From Brockia lithotrophica (GTDB taxonomy: Bacteria; Bacillota; Bacilli; Thermicanales; DSM-22653), in contig NZ_RBIJ01000001.1 in the NCBI RefSeq assembly GCF_003633725.1, forward strand, positions 255,934-319,933: a DNA stretch of 64,000 bases, read 5' to 3'. The notes under the pieces are model-generated. The model did not search any database and was not told the origin of the DNA. It saw nothing but the letters and a program-made list of their open reading frames with translations. The position numbers were made by a program, and so were the translations under genes. This document shows, piece by piece, positions 18,892 to 27,172 of this stretch (position 1 is its first letter; the number at the start of each line of letters is the position of its first letter).

Positions 18892-19803
18892 GTGCTCTAC
18901 GAGGCCTTAGAGTGGAACCGGAGGCGCACCAGGCTCATCCTCGCCCTCTTCGTCTTTCTCGTGGCCGGTGCGGGAGCGGCGGTCGGGTACCTTGCGGGGG
19001 ACACGTGGGCGGGGTTGGGCCTCGCGCTCGTCTTTGCGGCGGTATACCTTCCCCTCACGTACGCCACCGCCTCGCGGCAGGTTCTCGCCCTCGCCGGCGC
19101 GGTGGAAGCTTCGCCGGAGGAGTACCCCGAACTCCACCACGTCGTGGAAGAGCTCGCACTGGCGGCGCGGATTCCCAAGCCGCGGGTGTACGTCGTCCCC
19201 GACGAAGCCCCCAACGCCTTTGCCGTGGGGATTCGCCCCGAAGAGGGGGCGGTGGCGTTTACCACGGGGCTCCTCAAGCTCCTCAACCGCGAGGAACTCG
19301 AGGGCGTGGCGGCGCACGAGATCTCGCACCTCAAAAACGGAGACGCACGGCTCATGACGCTGGCCATCGCCCTCGTGGGCGTGATCGTCCTCCTCGCCGA
19401 CATAGGCCGTCAACTTCTCTGGTGGGGCGGTTTGGAGGACGAACGAGGCCGCGTAAGGCGGCGCGAAGGCGATGGCCGCGGAGGCGCCGAGGCGCTCTTT
19501 CTCCTCCTCGCCGTCCTCTTCCTCGTCCTCGCCCCCCTGGCGGCCCAGCTCACCCAGCTCGCCCTTTCCCGCAACCGGGAGTTTTACGCCGACGCATCTG
19601 CCGTGGACCTCACGCGAAACCCCCAAGGGCTCATCCGAGCCCTTGCCAAGCTCAAGGAGCACGCGGCCACCGTGCGCCGGGCGAACGCGGCGACGGCAGG
19701 GATGTACTTCGTACGGCCGTTTGCCGACGGGGGCGGACTAGAAACCCTCTTTTCCACCCACCCGCCCATCGAAGAACGCATCCGGCGCCTTGAGGCGATG
19801 TGA
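18892..19803 (+). CDS. htpX: HtpX-like M48 zinc metalloprotease
   Basis: A membrane protease for quality control of membrane proteins. The 303-residue protein has two N-terminal membrane segments (~13-50), the zinc motif HEISH at 142-146, two further membrane segments flanking a charged loop (~165-240), the third zinc ligand in SRNREFYADASAVDL, and a C-terminal THPPIEERIRRLEAM typical of HtpX. The start is GTG 18892, 115 bases downstream of lemA; the lemA-htpX pair probably forms a functional unit. Whether it belongs to the heat-shock regulon is not visible: no CIRCE lies upstream. Confidence 0.93.
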   Translation: MLYEALEWNRRRTRLILALFVFLVAGAGAAVGYLAGDTWAGLGLALVFAAVYLPLTYATASRQVLALAGAVEASPEEYPELHHVVEELALAARIPKPRVYVVPDEAPNAFAVGIRPEEGAVAFTTGLLKLLNREELEGVAAHEISHLKNGDARLMTLAIALVGVIVLLADIGRQLLWWGGLEDERGRVRRREGDGRGGAEALFLLLAVLFLVLAPLAAQLTQLALSRNREFYADASAVDLTRNPQGLIRALAKLKEHAATVRRANAATAGMYFVRPFADGGGLETLFSTHPPIEERIRRLEAM

Positions 19804-19909
19804 GGTTTCTCAAACGCGACCGTTGCAGGGGGTCGTCTCCCTTTCCCGTCTGCCGGCGGGACTGGCGGTTTCGGAAGTGAAACGATTCCTCGGTGAGAAG
19901 GAATGTTTC

Positions 19910-19938
19910 TTGTTGTCCGCTTCTTAAGTTGCTATAAT
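19910..19938 (+). promoter_or_regulatory. Promoter of the ferredoxin gene
   Basis: TTGTTG (19910-19915), a 17-base spacer and a perfect TATAAT (19933-19938), 65 bases before the ferredoxin ATG. It is one of the strongest vegetative promoters in the window, fitting an abundant electron carrier. Confidence 0.75.
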
Positions 19939-20002
19939 GGTCCAAGCACGGGCGATCGTCCCGCGCACACCCTACACCAAGGTCCCCAAGGGAGGTCTCG
20001 CG

Positions 20003-20263
20003 ATGGCATACGTGATCACTTCGGCTTGCATTGGGGCGAAGCACGCGGAATGCGTGGACGTCTGCCCGGTGGACGCTATCCACCCGCACCCGGGAACGCC
20101 GGAGTTTGAGCAGGAAGAGATGCTCTACATCAACCCCGACGTGTGCATCGAGTGCGGTGCGTGTGAGGCGGTTTGCCCGGTGAACGCGATCTACCACGAG
20201 GATTTCGTCCCCGAGGAAGAGAAGGAATTCATCGAGCGGAACCGCGCCTACTTCGCGAAGTAA
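20003..20263 (+). CDS. Ferredoxin, seven-iron (3Fe-4S/4Fe-4S) type
   Basis: A small 86-residue electron-transfer protein. The first cluster motif, CIGAKHAECVDVCP, has the longer spacing between its first two cysteines seen in Thermus and Alicyclobacillus ferredoxins with one 3Fe-4S and one 4Fe-4S cluster; the second, CIECGACEAVCP, is a canonical 4Fe-4S motif. An acidic C-terminal helix follows. ATG 20003 has AAGGGAGG 8 bases upstream. The partner enzyme cannot be told from the neighbours. It appears monocistronic. Confidence 0.93.
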   Translation: MAYVITSACIGAKHAECVDVCPVDAIHPHPGTPEFEQEEMLYINPDVCIECGACEAVCPVNAIYHEDFVPEEEKEFIERNRAYFAK

Positions 20264-20566
20264 GAGATCGCGCATTTCGTCCGCGTGAGTACGCCCGCTC
20301 CGCAAGTCGTCTGCAGGGACCGGCGCCGGGAGACGTACGGGTCCCCGCGCCATCGCCATACACGGGAGGCGTGCGGCCTCCTTGGGAGAGAAGCGGACGG
20401 GAGCTCAAGCGTTCGGCGCCCTTCGAGGGGGCGGTATCCCGCAAGGGAACGGCACCCCGCGCACGGCCGACGGGCGCACGATCCGCCGGACCGCTGTTGC
20501 GTGGGACTGTGACGCCCACCCCCGCCGGGGGTGGGCGTTCTTCTTTGAGGTAGGAGGGAGGACGCG
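20264..20566 (+). other. Gap between ferredoxin and panB
   Basis: 303 bases with no convincing coding frame on either strand. Several GC-rich inverted repeats are visible, and a strong terminator hairpin sits 20-54 bases before panB. No promoter of its own is obvious, so the stretch could be the ferredoxin 3' region, or a long panB leader with an attenuator. No known riboswitch class was recognised. Confidence 0.5.
20513..20546 (+). terminator. Intrinsic terminator or attenuator just before panB
   Basis: A perfect 11-bp stem (CGCCCACCCCC, loop GCC, then its complement, ending 20537) followed by TTCTTCTTT. It ends only 20 bases before the panB ATG, placing it where a leader attenuator would be. 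Confidence 0.8.
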
Positions 20567-21370
20567 ATGCGAAGCGTTCCCGAACTCGTCGCGATGAAAG
20601 CCCGCGGAGAGAAGATCGCCATGCTCACGGCCTACGACGCCCCTTCCGCGCGGATCGCGCAGGCGGCGGGCGTCGACCTGCTCCTCGTGGGCGACTCTCT
20701 CGGGATGGTCGTCCTCGGATATCCGACGACGCTTTCGGTCACCCTGGAAGAGATGTTGCACCACACGCGGGCCGTGCGCCGCGGTGCACCCGACGTCTTT
20801 ACGGTGATGGACCTCCCTTTCGGCTGGGCACACCGCCCGTGGTCGGAGGTACTGGCCGCCTCTGTGCGCGCGATCCAAGAGGGTGGCGCCCACGCCGTGA
20901 AGCTCGAGGGCGGTGAGGAGATCGCCGAGACGGTGGCGCGCCTCACCGCGGCGGGGATCCCCGTGATGGGGCACCTCGGGCTTAGGCCGCAGCAGGTCTA
21001 CCGCCTGGGCGGCTACCGCATGCAAGGGCGCGAAGAGCGGGAGGCCGAGGAACTCCTCCGCGCCGCCCGCGCGCTCGAAGATGCGGGGGCATTTGCCCTC
21101 GTGCTCGAACTCGTTCCCGAGGCGCTCGCACGCCGCATCTCTCAAGCGCTCCGGATTCCGACGATCGGCATCGGCGCGGGCCGAGCTGTAGACGGTCAGG
21201 TCCTCGTCTGGCACGACCTTTTGGGAATCGGCGAACGGCGTCCCCGCTTTGCTCGAGCCTACCTCGACCTGGAACGAGAGATCCGCGCGGCCGTCGCCGC
21301 CTACGTCGCCGACGTGCGGAGCGGGGCGTTTCCCGACCGCGAGCACGTTCCCCTGCCGGAAGACGGGTGA
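20567..21370 (+). CDS. panB: 3-methyl-2-oxobutanoate hydroxymethyltransferase PanB
   Basis: PanB adds a hydroxymethyl group from 5,10-methylenetetrahydrofolate to 2-oxoisovalerate, the first committed step of pantothenate (vitamin B5, hence coenzyme A) synthesis. The 267-residue protein is full length, with MLTAYDAPSARIAQAAGVD, LVGDSLGMVVLGY (~42-54, metal-binding aspartate), KLEGG (~113) and IGIGAG (~196). ATG 20567 follows GTAGGAGGGAGG. It is the first of a panB-panC-panD cluster, which together make pantothenate from 2-oxoisovalerate and aspartate, lacking only the ketopantoate reductase PanE. Confidence 0.97.
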   Translation: MRSVPELVAMKARGEKIAMLTAYDAPSARIAQAAGVDLLLVGDSLGMVVLGYPTTLSVTLEEMLHHTRAVRRGAPDVFTVMDLPFGWAHRPWSEVLAASVRAIQEGGAHAVKLEGGEEIAETVARLTAAGIPVMGHLGLRPQQVYRLGGYRMQGREEREAEELLRAARALEDAGAFALVLELVPEALARRISQALRIPTIGIGAGRAVDGQVLVWHDLLGIGERRPRFARAYLDLEREIRAAVAAYVADVRSGAFPDREHVPLPEDG

Positions 21371-21436
21371 GGTTTTCTGCGCAGGGACTTCTTTCGGCCG
21401 CCGCTTGGAAAACCGGAAGAACGGGAGGGAGACGCG

Positions 21437-22330
21437 GTGCGCATCGTCGAGACAAAGGCCGAACTCCGGAACCTCCTCGCCCCTTCCCGCCGCGCGGGGG
21501 AGAGCGTGGGGTTCGTGCCAACCATGGGCTACCTCCACGAAGGGCATGCCGCCCTCGTACGCCGCGCCCGCGCGGAAAATGCGATCGTCGTCGTGAGCAT
21601 CTTCGTCAACCCCATGCAGTTCGGCCCCGGCGAAGACTACGCCCGCTACCCCCGCGATCCCGAACGCGACGCCGCCCTCCTCGAACGTCTGGGCGTCGAC
21701 GTGCTCTTTCTCCCCGGCGTGGAAGAAATGTACGGAAGCGAGGGGGCGGCGCAGGTGCGCGTCGACCCCGGGCCCTTGGGGACAAAACTCTGCGGCGCGT
21801 TTCGGCCGGGGCACTTTGTCGGTGTGGCGACCGTGGTGAGCAAGCTCTTCCACCTCGTCGAGCCCACGCGCGCGTACTTCGGCCTCAAAGACGCCCAGCA
21901 GGTGGCGATCGTCCGGCGGATGGTGGAAGACCTCGACTTTCCCGTAGAGATCGTCGGCGTACCTACGGTTCGGGAGGCCGACGGTCTTGCCTTAAGTTCG
22001 CGCAACGTCTACCTTACCCCCGAGGAGCGCCGTCGCGCCACAGCCCTGTACCGGTCCTTGGAAGCGGCGTGGGCCGAACTTTTGCGCGGCGAGCGGCGCG
22101 CGGAAAAGCTAACGGCCGTTGCCCGTAGGGTGCTCGCCGAAGCGGACATTTCTCCCGAGTACGTCTCCCTCGTCACGTACCCCGCACTGGAGGATGTAGA
22201 GGAGCTTCCCGAAGGCCCACCCTTTGGGGAGGAGTACCTCCTCGCCCTCGCCGCCCGCGTCGGCGCGGCGCGCCTCATCGACAACCTGATCTTCGCCCGA
22301 ACCGCCGAAGGATTCGTACGGGTGAACTAA
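21437..22330 (+). CDS. panC: Pantothenate synthetase PanC
   Basis: PanC joins pantoate and beta-alanine using ATP, via pantoyl-adenylate. The 297-residue protein has the nucleotide-binding [10 protein letters not shown] (HIGH-like, ~29-38), FVNPMQF (~56), FGLKDAQQ (~150) and the KMSKS-like region SSRNVYL (~185). The start is GTG 21437, with GGGAGG ~8 bases before it. The 66-base gap after panB holds no terminator, so the genes are probably cotranscribed. Confidence 0.97.
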   Translation: MRIVETKAELRNLLAPSRRAGESVGFVPTMGYLHEGHAALVRRARAENAIVVVSIFVNPMQFGPGEDYARYPRDPERDAALLERLGVDVLFLPGVEEMYGSEGAAQVRVDPGPLGTKLCGAFRPGHFVGVATVVSKLFHLVEPTRAYFGLKDAQQVAIVRRMVEDLDFPVEIVGVPTVREADGLALSSRNVYLTPEERRRATALYRSLEAAWAELLRGERRAEKLTAVARRVLAEADISPEYVSLVTYPALEDVEELPEGPPFGEEYLLALAARVGAARLIDNLIFARTAEGFVRVN

Positions 22331-22431
22331 GACAGAGGCTTCGCATTTCGAAGGGCGCGAACTTCGCCGCCGAAATTCGCGCCGGTTTGGTCGTAAAACC
22401 GCGTTCTCGGAGACTGCAGGGGGGAATCGGG

Positions 22432-22803
22432 ATGTGGCTCAAGATGCTCAAGGGGAAGATCCACCGCGCCCGGGTCACGGGTACCCACCTCGACTACGTG
22501 GGGAGCATCACGATCGACGCAGATCTCTTGGAGGCGGCGGGGATTCTCCCCGGCGAGGCCGTCCAGGTGCTCAACGTGATGAATGGGGCCCGCATCGAAA
22601 CCTACACGATCGAGGGGGAACGCGGATCCGGCATCGTGGCGCTCAACGGCCCGGCGGCCCGGTGGGCGGAAGTTGGCGATGTCGTGATCGTGATCGCCTA
22701 CGCCTACCTCACGCCCGACGAAGCGCAAACGCACGAGCCTCGCGTGGTCTTCGTCGACGAAAAGAACCGCATCGTCGCCCTCACGGGGCAAGAGCGCATG
22801 TGA
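22432..22803 (+). CDS. panD: Aspartate 1-decarboxylase PanD (pyruvoyl enzyme)
   Basis: PanD makes beta-alanine from aspartate. The 123-residue pro-enzyme cleaves itself between Gly24 and Ser25 (Y-V-G-S-I-T), and Ser25 becomes the pyruvoyl group; numbering from ATG 22432 places the cleavage exactly where it is in E. coli. Catalytic neighbours such as Tyr58 in ETYTIEG and NGPAAR (~72) are present. Leader GGGGGAATCGGG serves as a weak ribosome site. It is the last gene of panBCD, followed by a 358-base gap. Confidence 0.96.
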   Translation: MWLKMLKGKIHRARVTGTHLDYVGSITIDADLLEAAGILPGEAVQVLNVMNGARIETYTIEGERGSGIVALNGPAARWAEVGDVVIVIAYAYLTPDEAQTHEPRVVFVDEKNRIVALTGQERM

Positions 22804-22869
22804 ACTTTACTTCGAAATTCCGAAAATGTGGGGCGCTTTTTTCGAACCCGACGATGAGGATCGTTCTCG

Positions 22870-22888
22870 TTGTGGGTTTTGCTACAAT
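22870..22888 (+). promoter_or_regulatory. Probable Rex operator overlapping the rex -10 box
   Basis: TTGTG, 8 bases, then TACAA (22870-22887) is an 18-bp near palindrome close to the Rex consensus TTGTGAA-N4-TTCACAA. Its right half overlaps the -10 hexamer TACAAT (22883-22888), where a bound repressor would block RNA polymerase. A -35 box is poorly conserved. The rest of the 22804-23161 gap holds only a ~270-base leader with no recognised element. Confidence 0.6.
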
Positions 22889-23161
22889 AAGACAGTAGAC
22901 TCGTCGGGCGTTCTCGTCGGCATACCGGGGCGCTTGGGAATCGCGTGAGGGGAGGCGGGTTCCTCGGGGTACTCGGCCTTTTTCCCGTTCGTCGTGGTTA
23001 AAAGCGGGCATTTCCGATTCGGATGCCGGGTAGCCGGATGAACTTTCCCCCTTAAACCGCTGCTTGCGGGGGTCTCGGCTTCGGGTTTCCTTTGGAGAGG
23101 GACGCCGACGGGAGGAACGAGGGCGCGTAGGCCCGAGACTTCTCGAAATGGAGGGAACTTC

Positions 23162-23941
23162 GTGGCGCACGGAGAGGTTTCCGATGCCGTCGTCCGGCGT
23201 CTGCCGCTGTACCTTCGCTACCTGCGCATGCTCGAGCGCCAGGGGATTCGCACGGTATCGTCGTTTCAGATGGGCGAGGATCTCCTCCTCAATCCCGCGC
23301 AAATCCGCAAGGACTTGGCCTTTTTCGGCGAGTTCGGCCGCAAGGGGATCGGCTACGACGTCCCGTACCTCATCGAAAAGATCCGCCACATCCTCCACCT
23401 CGACCGCTGCGTCCCCATCGCCCTCGTCGGCGCGGGAAACCTCGGCACGGCCCTCGCCCGTTACAACGCCTTCCAGGAAACCCACATGCGGATCACGGCC
23501 GTCTTCGACCGCGATCCCCAGAAGGTGGGGCAGAGGCTTACGGAAGACCTCGTCGTGCACGGGATAGACGAATTGGACCGCGTCGTCCGCGAGCAGGGGA
23601 TTCGCATCGGGATCATCGCCGTACCCCGGGAGTCGGCGCAGGAGGTCCTCGACCGCATGGTCCGGGCGGGGATCCGAGCCGTTCTCAACTTCGCGCCGCA
23701 AATCCTCAAGGCGCCGCCCGGCGTACGCGTCCACTACGCGGACATCACGGCCGAGCTCGCCGCCCTCGCGTACTACCTGCACTGTAGCCCCAGTTTGCCC
23801 GCGCGTTCGCCGCAGGCGGAGACACATTCGGCCTTCGGCGCTTCTTCTTCGGACGAAGGGAGCGGTTCCGTCCCTGCCGAAGAGACGCGGTCGGCCTCTC
23901 CAGGGGACCTACCCCACATCCCTCCGTCGGAGGAGGGGTGA
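23162..23941 (+). CDS. rex: Redox-sensing transcriptional repressor Rex
   Basis: Rex represses fermentative and anaerobic genes when NAD+/NADH is high and leaves DNA when NADH binds. The 259-residue protein has an N-terminal winged helix (RRLPLYLRYLRMLERQGI, SSFQMGEDLLLNPAQIRKDLA FFGEFG) and an NADH-binding Rossmann domain with GAGNLG at 90-95. The family is usually ~210 residues; here a ~48-residue serine/proline-rich acidic tail is added. GTG 23162 has GGAGGG 6 bases upstream. A Rex-like site lies at its own promoter. Its stop overlaps mtaD. Confidence 0.96.
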   Translation: MAHGEVSDAVVRRLPLYLRYLRMLERQGIRTVSSFQMGEDLLLNPAQIRKDLAFFGEFGRKGIGYDVPYLIEKIRHILHLDRCVPIALVGAGNLGTALARYNAFQETHMRITAVFDRDPQKVGQRLTEDLVVHGIDELDRVVREQGIRIGIIAVPRESAQEVLDRMVRAGIRAVLNFAPQILKAPPGVRVHYADITAELAALAYYLHCSPSLPARSPQAETHSAFGASSSDEGSGSVPAEETRSASPGDLPHIPPSEEG

Positions 23942-25320
23942 GCGCCGTGCGGATCTTGCTCACCGGGGCGTACGTGTACGTCGGGGGTGACCCGTCCGAA
24001 CCCGAAGGAGAAGGGAGGGGCGATGCGCGGCGTCTTGCGCCGCGGGGAGACGCCGGGGCGCCTGCGGGAAACGACGGCTGGATCTACGGTTACCTCTACG
24101 TTCGAGACACGCGCATCGCGGCTGTCGGTCCTGGAGATCCGCCCCCGGAACTCCGCGCCGAGGCCGAACGCGTGCTCTTCCTCGGCGGCCGACTCGTGCT
24201 CCCCGGGCTCGTGAATACGCACACCCACACGCCTATGTCCCTCCTCCGGGGAATCGGGGAAGGGCGTCCGCTTACGGCGTGGCTCGAAGAGGAGATGTGG
24301 CCGCGCGAGGCGCGCTTCACGGACGCGAGCGTGTATTGGGGGACGCGGCTAGCCCAACTCGAAATGATCCAAAGCGGTGTGACGACGTTCAACGACATGT
24401 ACGACCGCATGCACCTCGTCCTGGAGGCCGTAGGCGAAAGCGGACTGCGTGCGGTGCTCGGCCGCGGCGTCATCGGCCTTGCGCCGAAGGACGTGCAGGA
24501 CGCCAAACTCCGCGAGGCCGTAGAGTTTGCCCGCGCGGCGCACGGCGCCTACGGCGGGAGGGTGACGGCGATGATCGCCCCGCACGCGCCGTACACGGTT
24601 CCCGAGCCCCTCCTCGTACGCATGGTGGAGGCCGCCGAGGAACTCGACCTCCCCGTGCACATCCACGTCTCCGAAACGAAGGAAGAAGTGGAGCGGTGCC
24701 GGGAACGTACGGGCATGCGGCCCGTGGAGTACCTCGACGCGCTGGGGGTCTTCCGCCGGCCCACCCTCGCCGTGCACGCCGTGCACTTGAGCGAGGCGGA
24801 AAAGGACCTCCTCGCCGCCCGCGGCGTCCGCGTCTCCCACAACCCCGTGTCCAACCTCAAGCTCGGCTCCGGCGTCGCCGACGTCCCGGGGCTCCTCGCC
24901 CGCGGCGTGATCGTAGGCCTCGGGACGGACGGCGCGGCGAGCAACAACCGCCAGGACGTCTTCCACGAGCTCACCACCGCGGCCCTCCTTCACAAGGGGA
25001 TCCGGCACGAAGCGGAGGTCCTCCCGCCGCCGGAAGCCTTTGCCCTCGCCACGCGCATGGGGGCGCGGGCGCTCTTCCTCGAGGACGTCGGCGCGCTCCG
25101 CCCGGGATGGAAGGCCGACCTCATCGTCCTCGACGCGGCAAACGCGCGCTACGTTCCGCGGACGGACCTTTTGGCCCACGTCGTGTACAACGCCCTACCC
25201 GCGGACGTCACCCACGTGATGGTCGACGGGCGCTTTCTCATGGAAGAGCGCGAGGTCCTCACCCTCGACGCCGAACGCATCCTCTACGAAGCGGAGCGCG
25301 AGGCACAGCGTCTTCGCTGA
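23938..25320 (+). CDS. mtaD: 5-methylthioadenosine/S-adenosylhomocysteine deaminase (amidohydrolase)
   Basis: A zinc amidohydrolase that deaminates by-products of SAM use. The 460-residue protein shows NTHTHTPMSLLRG (metal histidines, ~90), WLEEEMWPREA (~118), HIHVSETKEEV (~240), AVHAVHLSE (~280) and GTDGAASNN (~323), a set typical of MtaD. The N-terminal barrel has an unusual ~30-residue insertion rich in Gly, Ala, Pro and Arg (~16-46). GTG 23938 overlaps the rex stop by 4 bases, coupling it to the redox regulator. Related guanine or cytosine deaminases are less likely given the WLEEEMWPxE motif. Confidence 0.9.
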   Translation: MSAVRILLTGAYVYVGGDPSEPEGEGRGDARRLAPRGDAGAPAGNDGWIYGYLYVRDTRIAAVGPGDPPPELRAEAERVLFLGGRLVLPGLVNTHTHTPMSLLRGIGEGRPLTAWLEEEMWPREARFTDASVYWGTRLAQLEMIQSGVTTFNDMYDRMHLVLEAVGESGLRAVLGRGVIGLAPKDVQDAKLREAVEFARAAHGAYGGRVTAMIAPHAPYTVPEPLLVRMVEAAEELDLPVHIHVSETKEEVERCRERTGMRPVEYLDALGVFRRPTLAVHAVHLSEAEKDLLAARGVRVSHNPVSNLKLGSGVADVPGLLARGVIVGLGTDGAASNNRQDVFHELTTAALLHKGIRHEAEVLPPPEAFALATRMGARALFLEDVGALRPGWKADLIVLDAANARYVPRTDLLAHVVYNALPADVTHVMVDGRFLMEEREVLTLDAERILYEAEREAQRLR

Positions 25321-25364
25321 GCCGTGGCCCTTTTCTCGACTTTTGTTCCGAAGGCGGGATTGCC

Positions 25365-25892
25365 GTGAAGCGTCTCATGTGGACGGCGCTTCTCGTCGCG
25401 GTAGGGCTTGTGCTTTGGGGAGGTACGTACGTCGGCGTCGTACTTTCCCAGGCGGCGCGCGAAAACCGCGAGGCCGCGCTCGCCGCCGCACGGGCCATCG
25501 CCGCCGGCGACGTGGACGCCGTCGAGCGCGTCTGGACGTTCGGCGGCGGCGAAGCCGCCTTTGTCGTCTCCGGCAAGCACCGTGGATCGCCCGTCATGGT
25601 CTGGTATGATGGAGAAGGGAAGCGCCTCGCGGCACGTCCTTGGGACGCCGCCGTCCAGGAACGCGAACTCCGGGAACGCCTCCTGTCGGGCGCGGTGCAC
25701 CTGCCGTGGGACGACGGTCCCTCCCTGCAAGGAGGGGAACTCGTCCGCCTCGTCCCTGCCTACGCGCGCGGTACGGCCTTTTGGGAGGCCGTCGTCCGGA
25801 CGCCGGACGGGTTCGTGTACGTAGACGTCGACCCCGAAGGGCTCCGCTTCCTTCGCGCCTTCGCGCTTCCCGCGCGTGGTTTGGGAGGTTGA
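25365..25892 (+). CDS. YpmB-like membrane-anchored protein (DUF5590)
   Basis: A 175-residue protein with one N-terminal membrane segment (~5-25) and an extracytoplasmic PepSY-like fold: a helix (REAALAAARAIAAGDVDAVERV), strands (AFVVSGKHRGSPVMVWYDGEG), a second half with FWEAVVRTPDGFVYVDVDPEG. Length, topology and position directly upstream of aspB match B. subtilis YpmB, whose function is unknown. GTG 25365 is chosen because it opens the hydrophobic segment. It lies 44 bases after mtaD and 42 before aspB, probably cotranscribed with both. Confidence 0.75.
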   Translation: MKRLMWTALLVAVGLVLWGGTYVGVVLSQAARENREAALAAARAIAAGDVDAVERVWTFGGGEAAFVVSGKHRGSPVMVWYDGEGKRLAARPWDAAVQERELRERLLSGAVHLPWDDGPSLQGGELVRLVPAYARGTAFWEAVVRTPDGFVYVDVDPEGLRFLRAFALPARGLGG

Positions 25893-25934
25893 CTTCGCAG
25901 ACCAGCTTTCGAACGCGATAGGAGGACCCGACGC

Positions 25935-27131
25935 ATGCCCACTCCACCTCTCGCCGGCCGCGTCCGCGCTCTCGCCCCTTCCGCCACCCTCGCCCTTACC
26001 GCCTTGGCCCGCGAGCTCAAGGAGCGAGGGGAGCCCGTGGTGAGCTTCGGGGCGGGCGAACCGGACGTGAACACCCCAGAGCCCGTGATTGAAGCCGCCT
26101 GCCGAGCGCTGCGCGAAGGGAAGACGAAGTACACCCCCTCAGGCGGAATCCGCCCTTTGCGCGAGGCGGTGGCGGAATACCTGCACACCCGCTTCGGGCT
26201 CGCGTACGCACCCGAAGACGTCCACATTTCCGTAGGGGCAAAGCACGCGCTCTTCAACGCCTTCCTCGCGGTGCTCGAACCCGAGGAGGAGGTCGTGCTC
26301 TTCTCGCCGTACTGGGTGAGCTACCCCGAGATGGTGCGCCTCGCTGGGGGCAAACCGGTCGTCGTTCCCACGTCACCGGAGCGCGGATTCCTTCCGGAAC
26401 GGGAGGCGTTCACCGCCGCCCTCACCCCGCGAACGCGCGCCGTCCTTCTCAATACGCCCAACAACCCCACGGGAGCCGTGTACCCCGAAACCGTCCTTCG
26501 GCAGCTCGGGGAAGTCCTCGCGGGACGCGACGTTTGGGTAATCGCCGACGAAATCTACGCGGAGCTCGTCTACGAGGGCGCCCACGTTCCCTTTCCGCGG
26601 GCGGTTCCCGAACTTGCCGACCGGACGCTTCTCATCGGAGGGTTTTCCAAGAGCTTTGCCATGACGGGGTGGCGGCTCGGCTTTGCCGCAGGTCCGCGGG
26701 AGCTCGTCCGAGCGCTGGACAACCTCGCGAGCCAAAGCGTTTCCTGTCCCACGTCTTTCGTACAGTACGCGGGCGTGGCCGCCCTGCGGGAAGCTTTGGG
26801 AGAGGTGGAGCGCCTTCGCCAACTCTTCGCCTCTCGGCGCGCGAAGATGCTCGCCGCTCTCGCCGAGGTCCCTGGGGTCCGCTTCGCTCCCCCGGGAGGC
26901 GCGTTTTACGTCTTCCTCGACGTGTCCCCGCTCCTCGAGGCGGGCGGGTTTTCCGATGCCGACGCCTTGGCCCGCGCCCTCTTGGAAGAAGAAAAGGTCG
27001 TCGTCGTTCCGGGGACGAGTTTTGGTGCCCCCGAATTCGTTCGGCTTTCCTACGCCATGGGCGAGGAAGAGATGCTCGAGGGGATCGCGCGCCTCGCGGC
27101 CTTTGCCCGCCGCAGGGTGATGTCGGCGTAA
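25935..27131 (+). CDS. aspB: Class I aspartate aminotransferase
   Basis: A PLP enzyme interconverting aspartate and oxaloacetate. The 398-residue protein has FGAGEPDVNTPE (~37), KYTPSGGIRPLREAVAEY (~65), NTPNNPTGAVYP (~175), ADEIYAELVYEG (~200), the PLP-lysine motif GGFSKSFAMTGWRLGF (Lys ~240) and the C-terminal arginine in FVRLSYA. It fits the AspB subgroup of Bacillota and Thermus. ATG 25935 has ATAGGAGG upstream. In B. subtilis the next gene is asnS; here dnaD follows directly and asnS is missing from this position. Confidence 0.94.
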   Translation: MPTPPLAGRVRALAPSATLALTALARELKERGEPVVSFGAGEPDVNTPEPVIEAACRALREGKTKYTPSGGIRPLREAVAEYLHTRFGLAYAPEDVHISVGAKHALFNAFLAVLEPEEEVVLFSPYWVSYPEMVRLAGGKPVVVPTSPERGFLPEREAFTAALTPRTRAVLLNTPNNPTGAVYPETVLRQLGEVLAGRDVWVIADEIYAELVYEGAHVPFPRAVPELADRTLLIGGFSKSFAMTGWRLGFAAGPRELVRALDNLASQSVSCPTSFVQYAGVAALREALGEVERLRQLFASRRAKMLAALAEVPGVRFAPPGGAFYVFLDVSPLLEAGGFSDADALARALLEEEKVVVVPGTSFGAPEFVRLSYAMGEEEMLEGIARLAAFARRRVMSA

Positions 27132-27172
27132 TCGTTGCTTCGACTTCGACTTTCCGAGGGGAGGGTGGGACC

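Noticed and set aside
20383-20480. T-box-like sequence before panB (AGGGGGCGGTATCCCGC)
   Set aside because: It differs from AGGGTGGNACCGCG by insertions, no specifier stem I could be drawn, and panB is not a usual T-box target.
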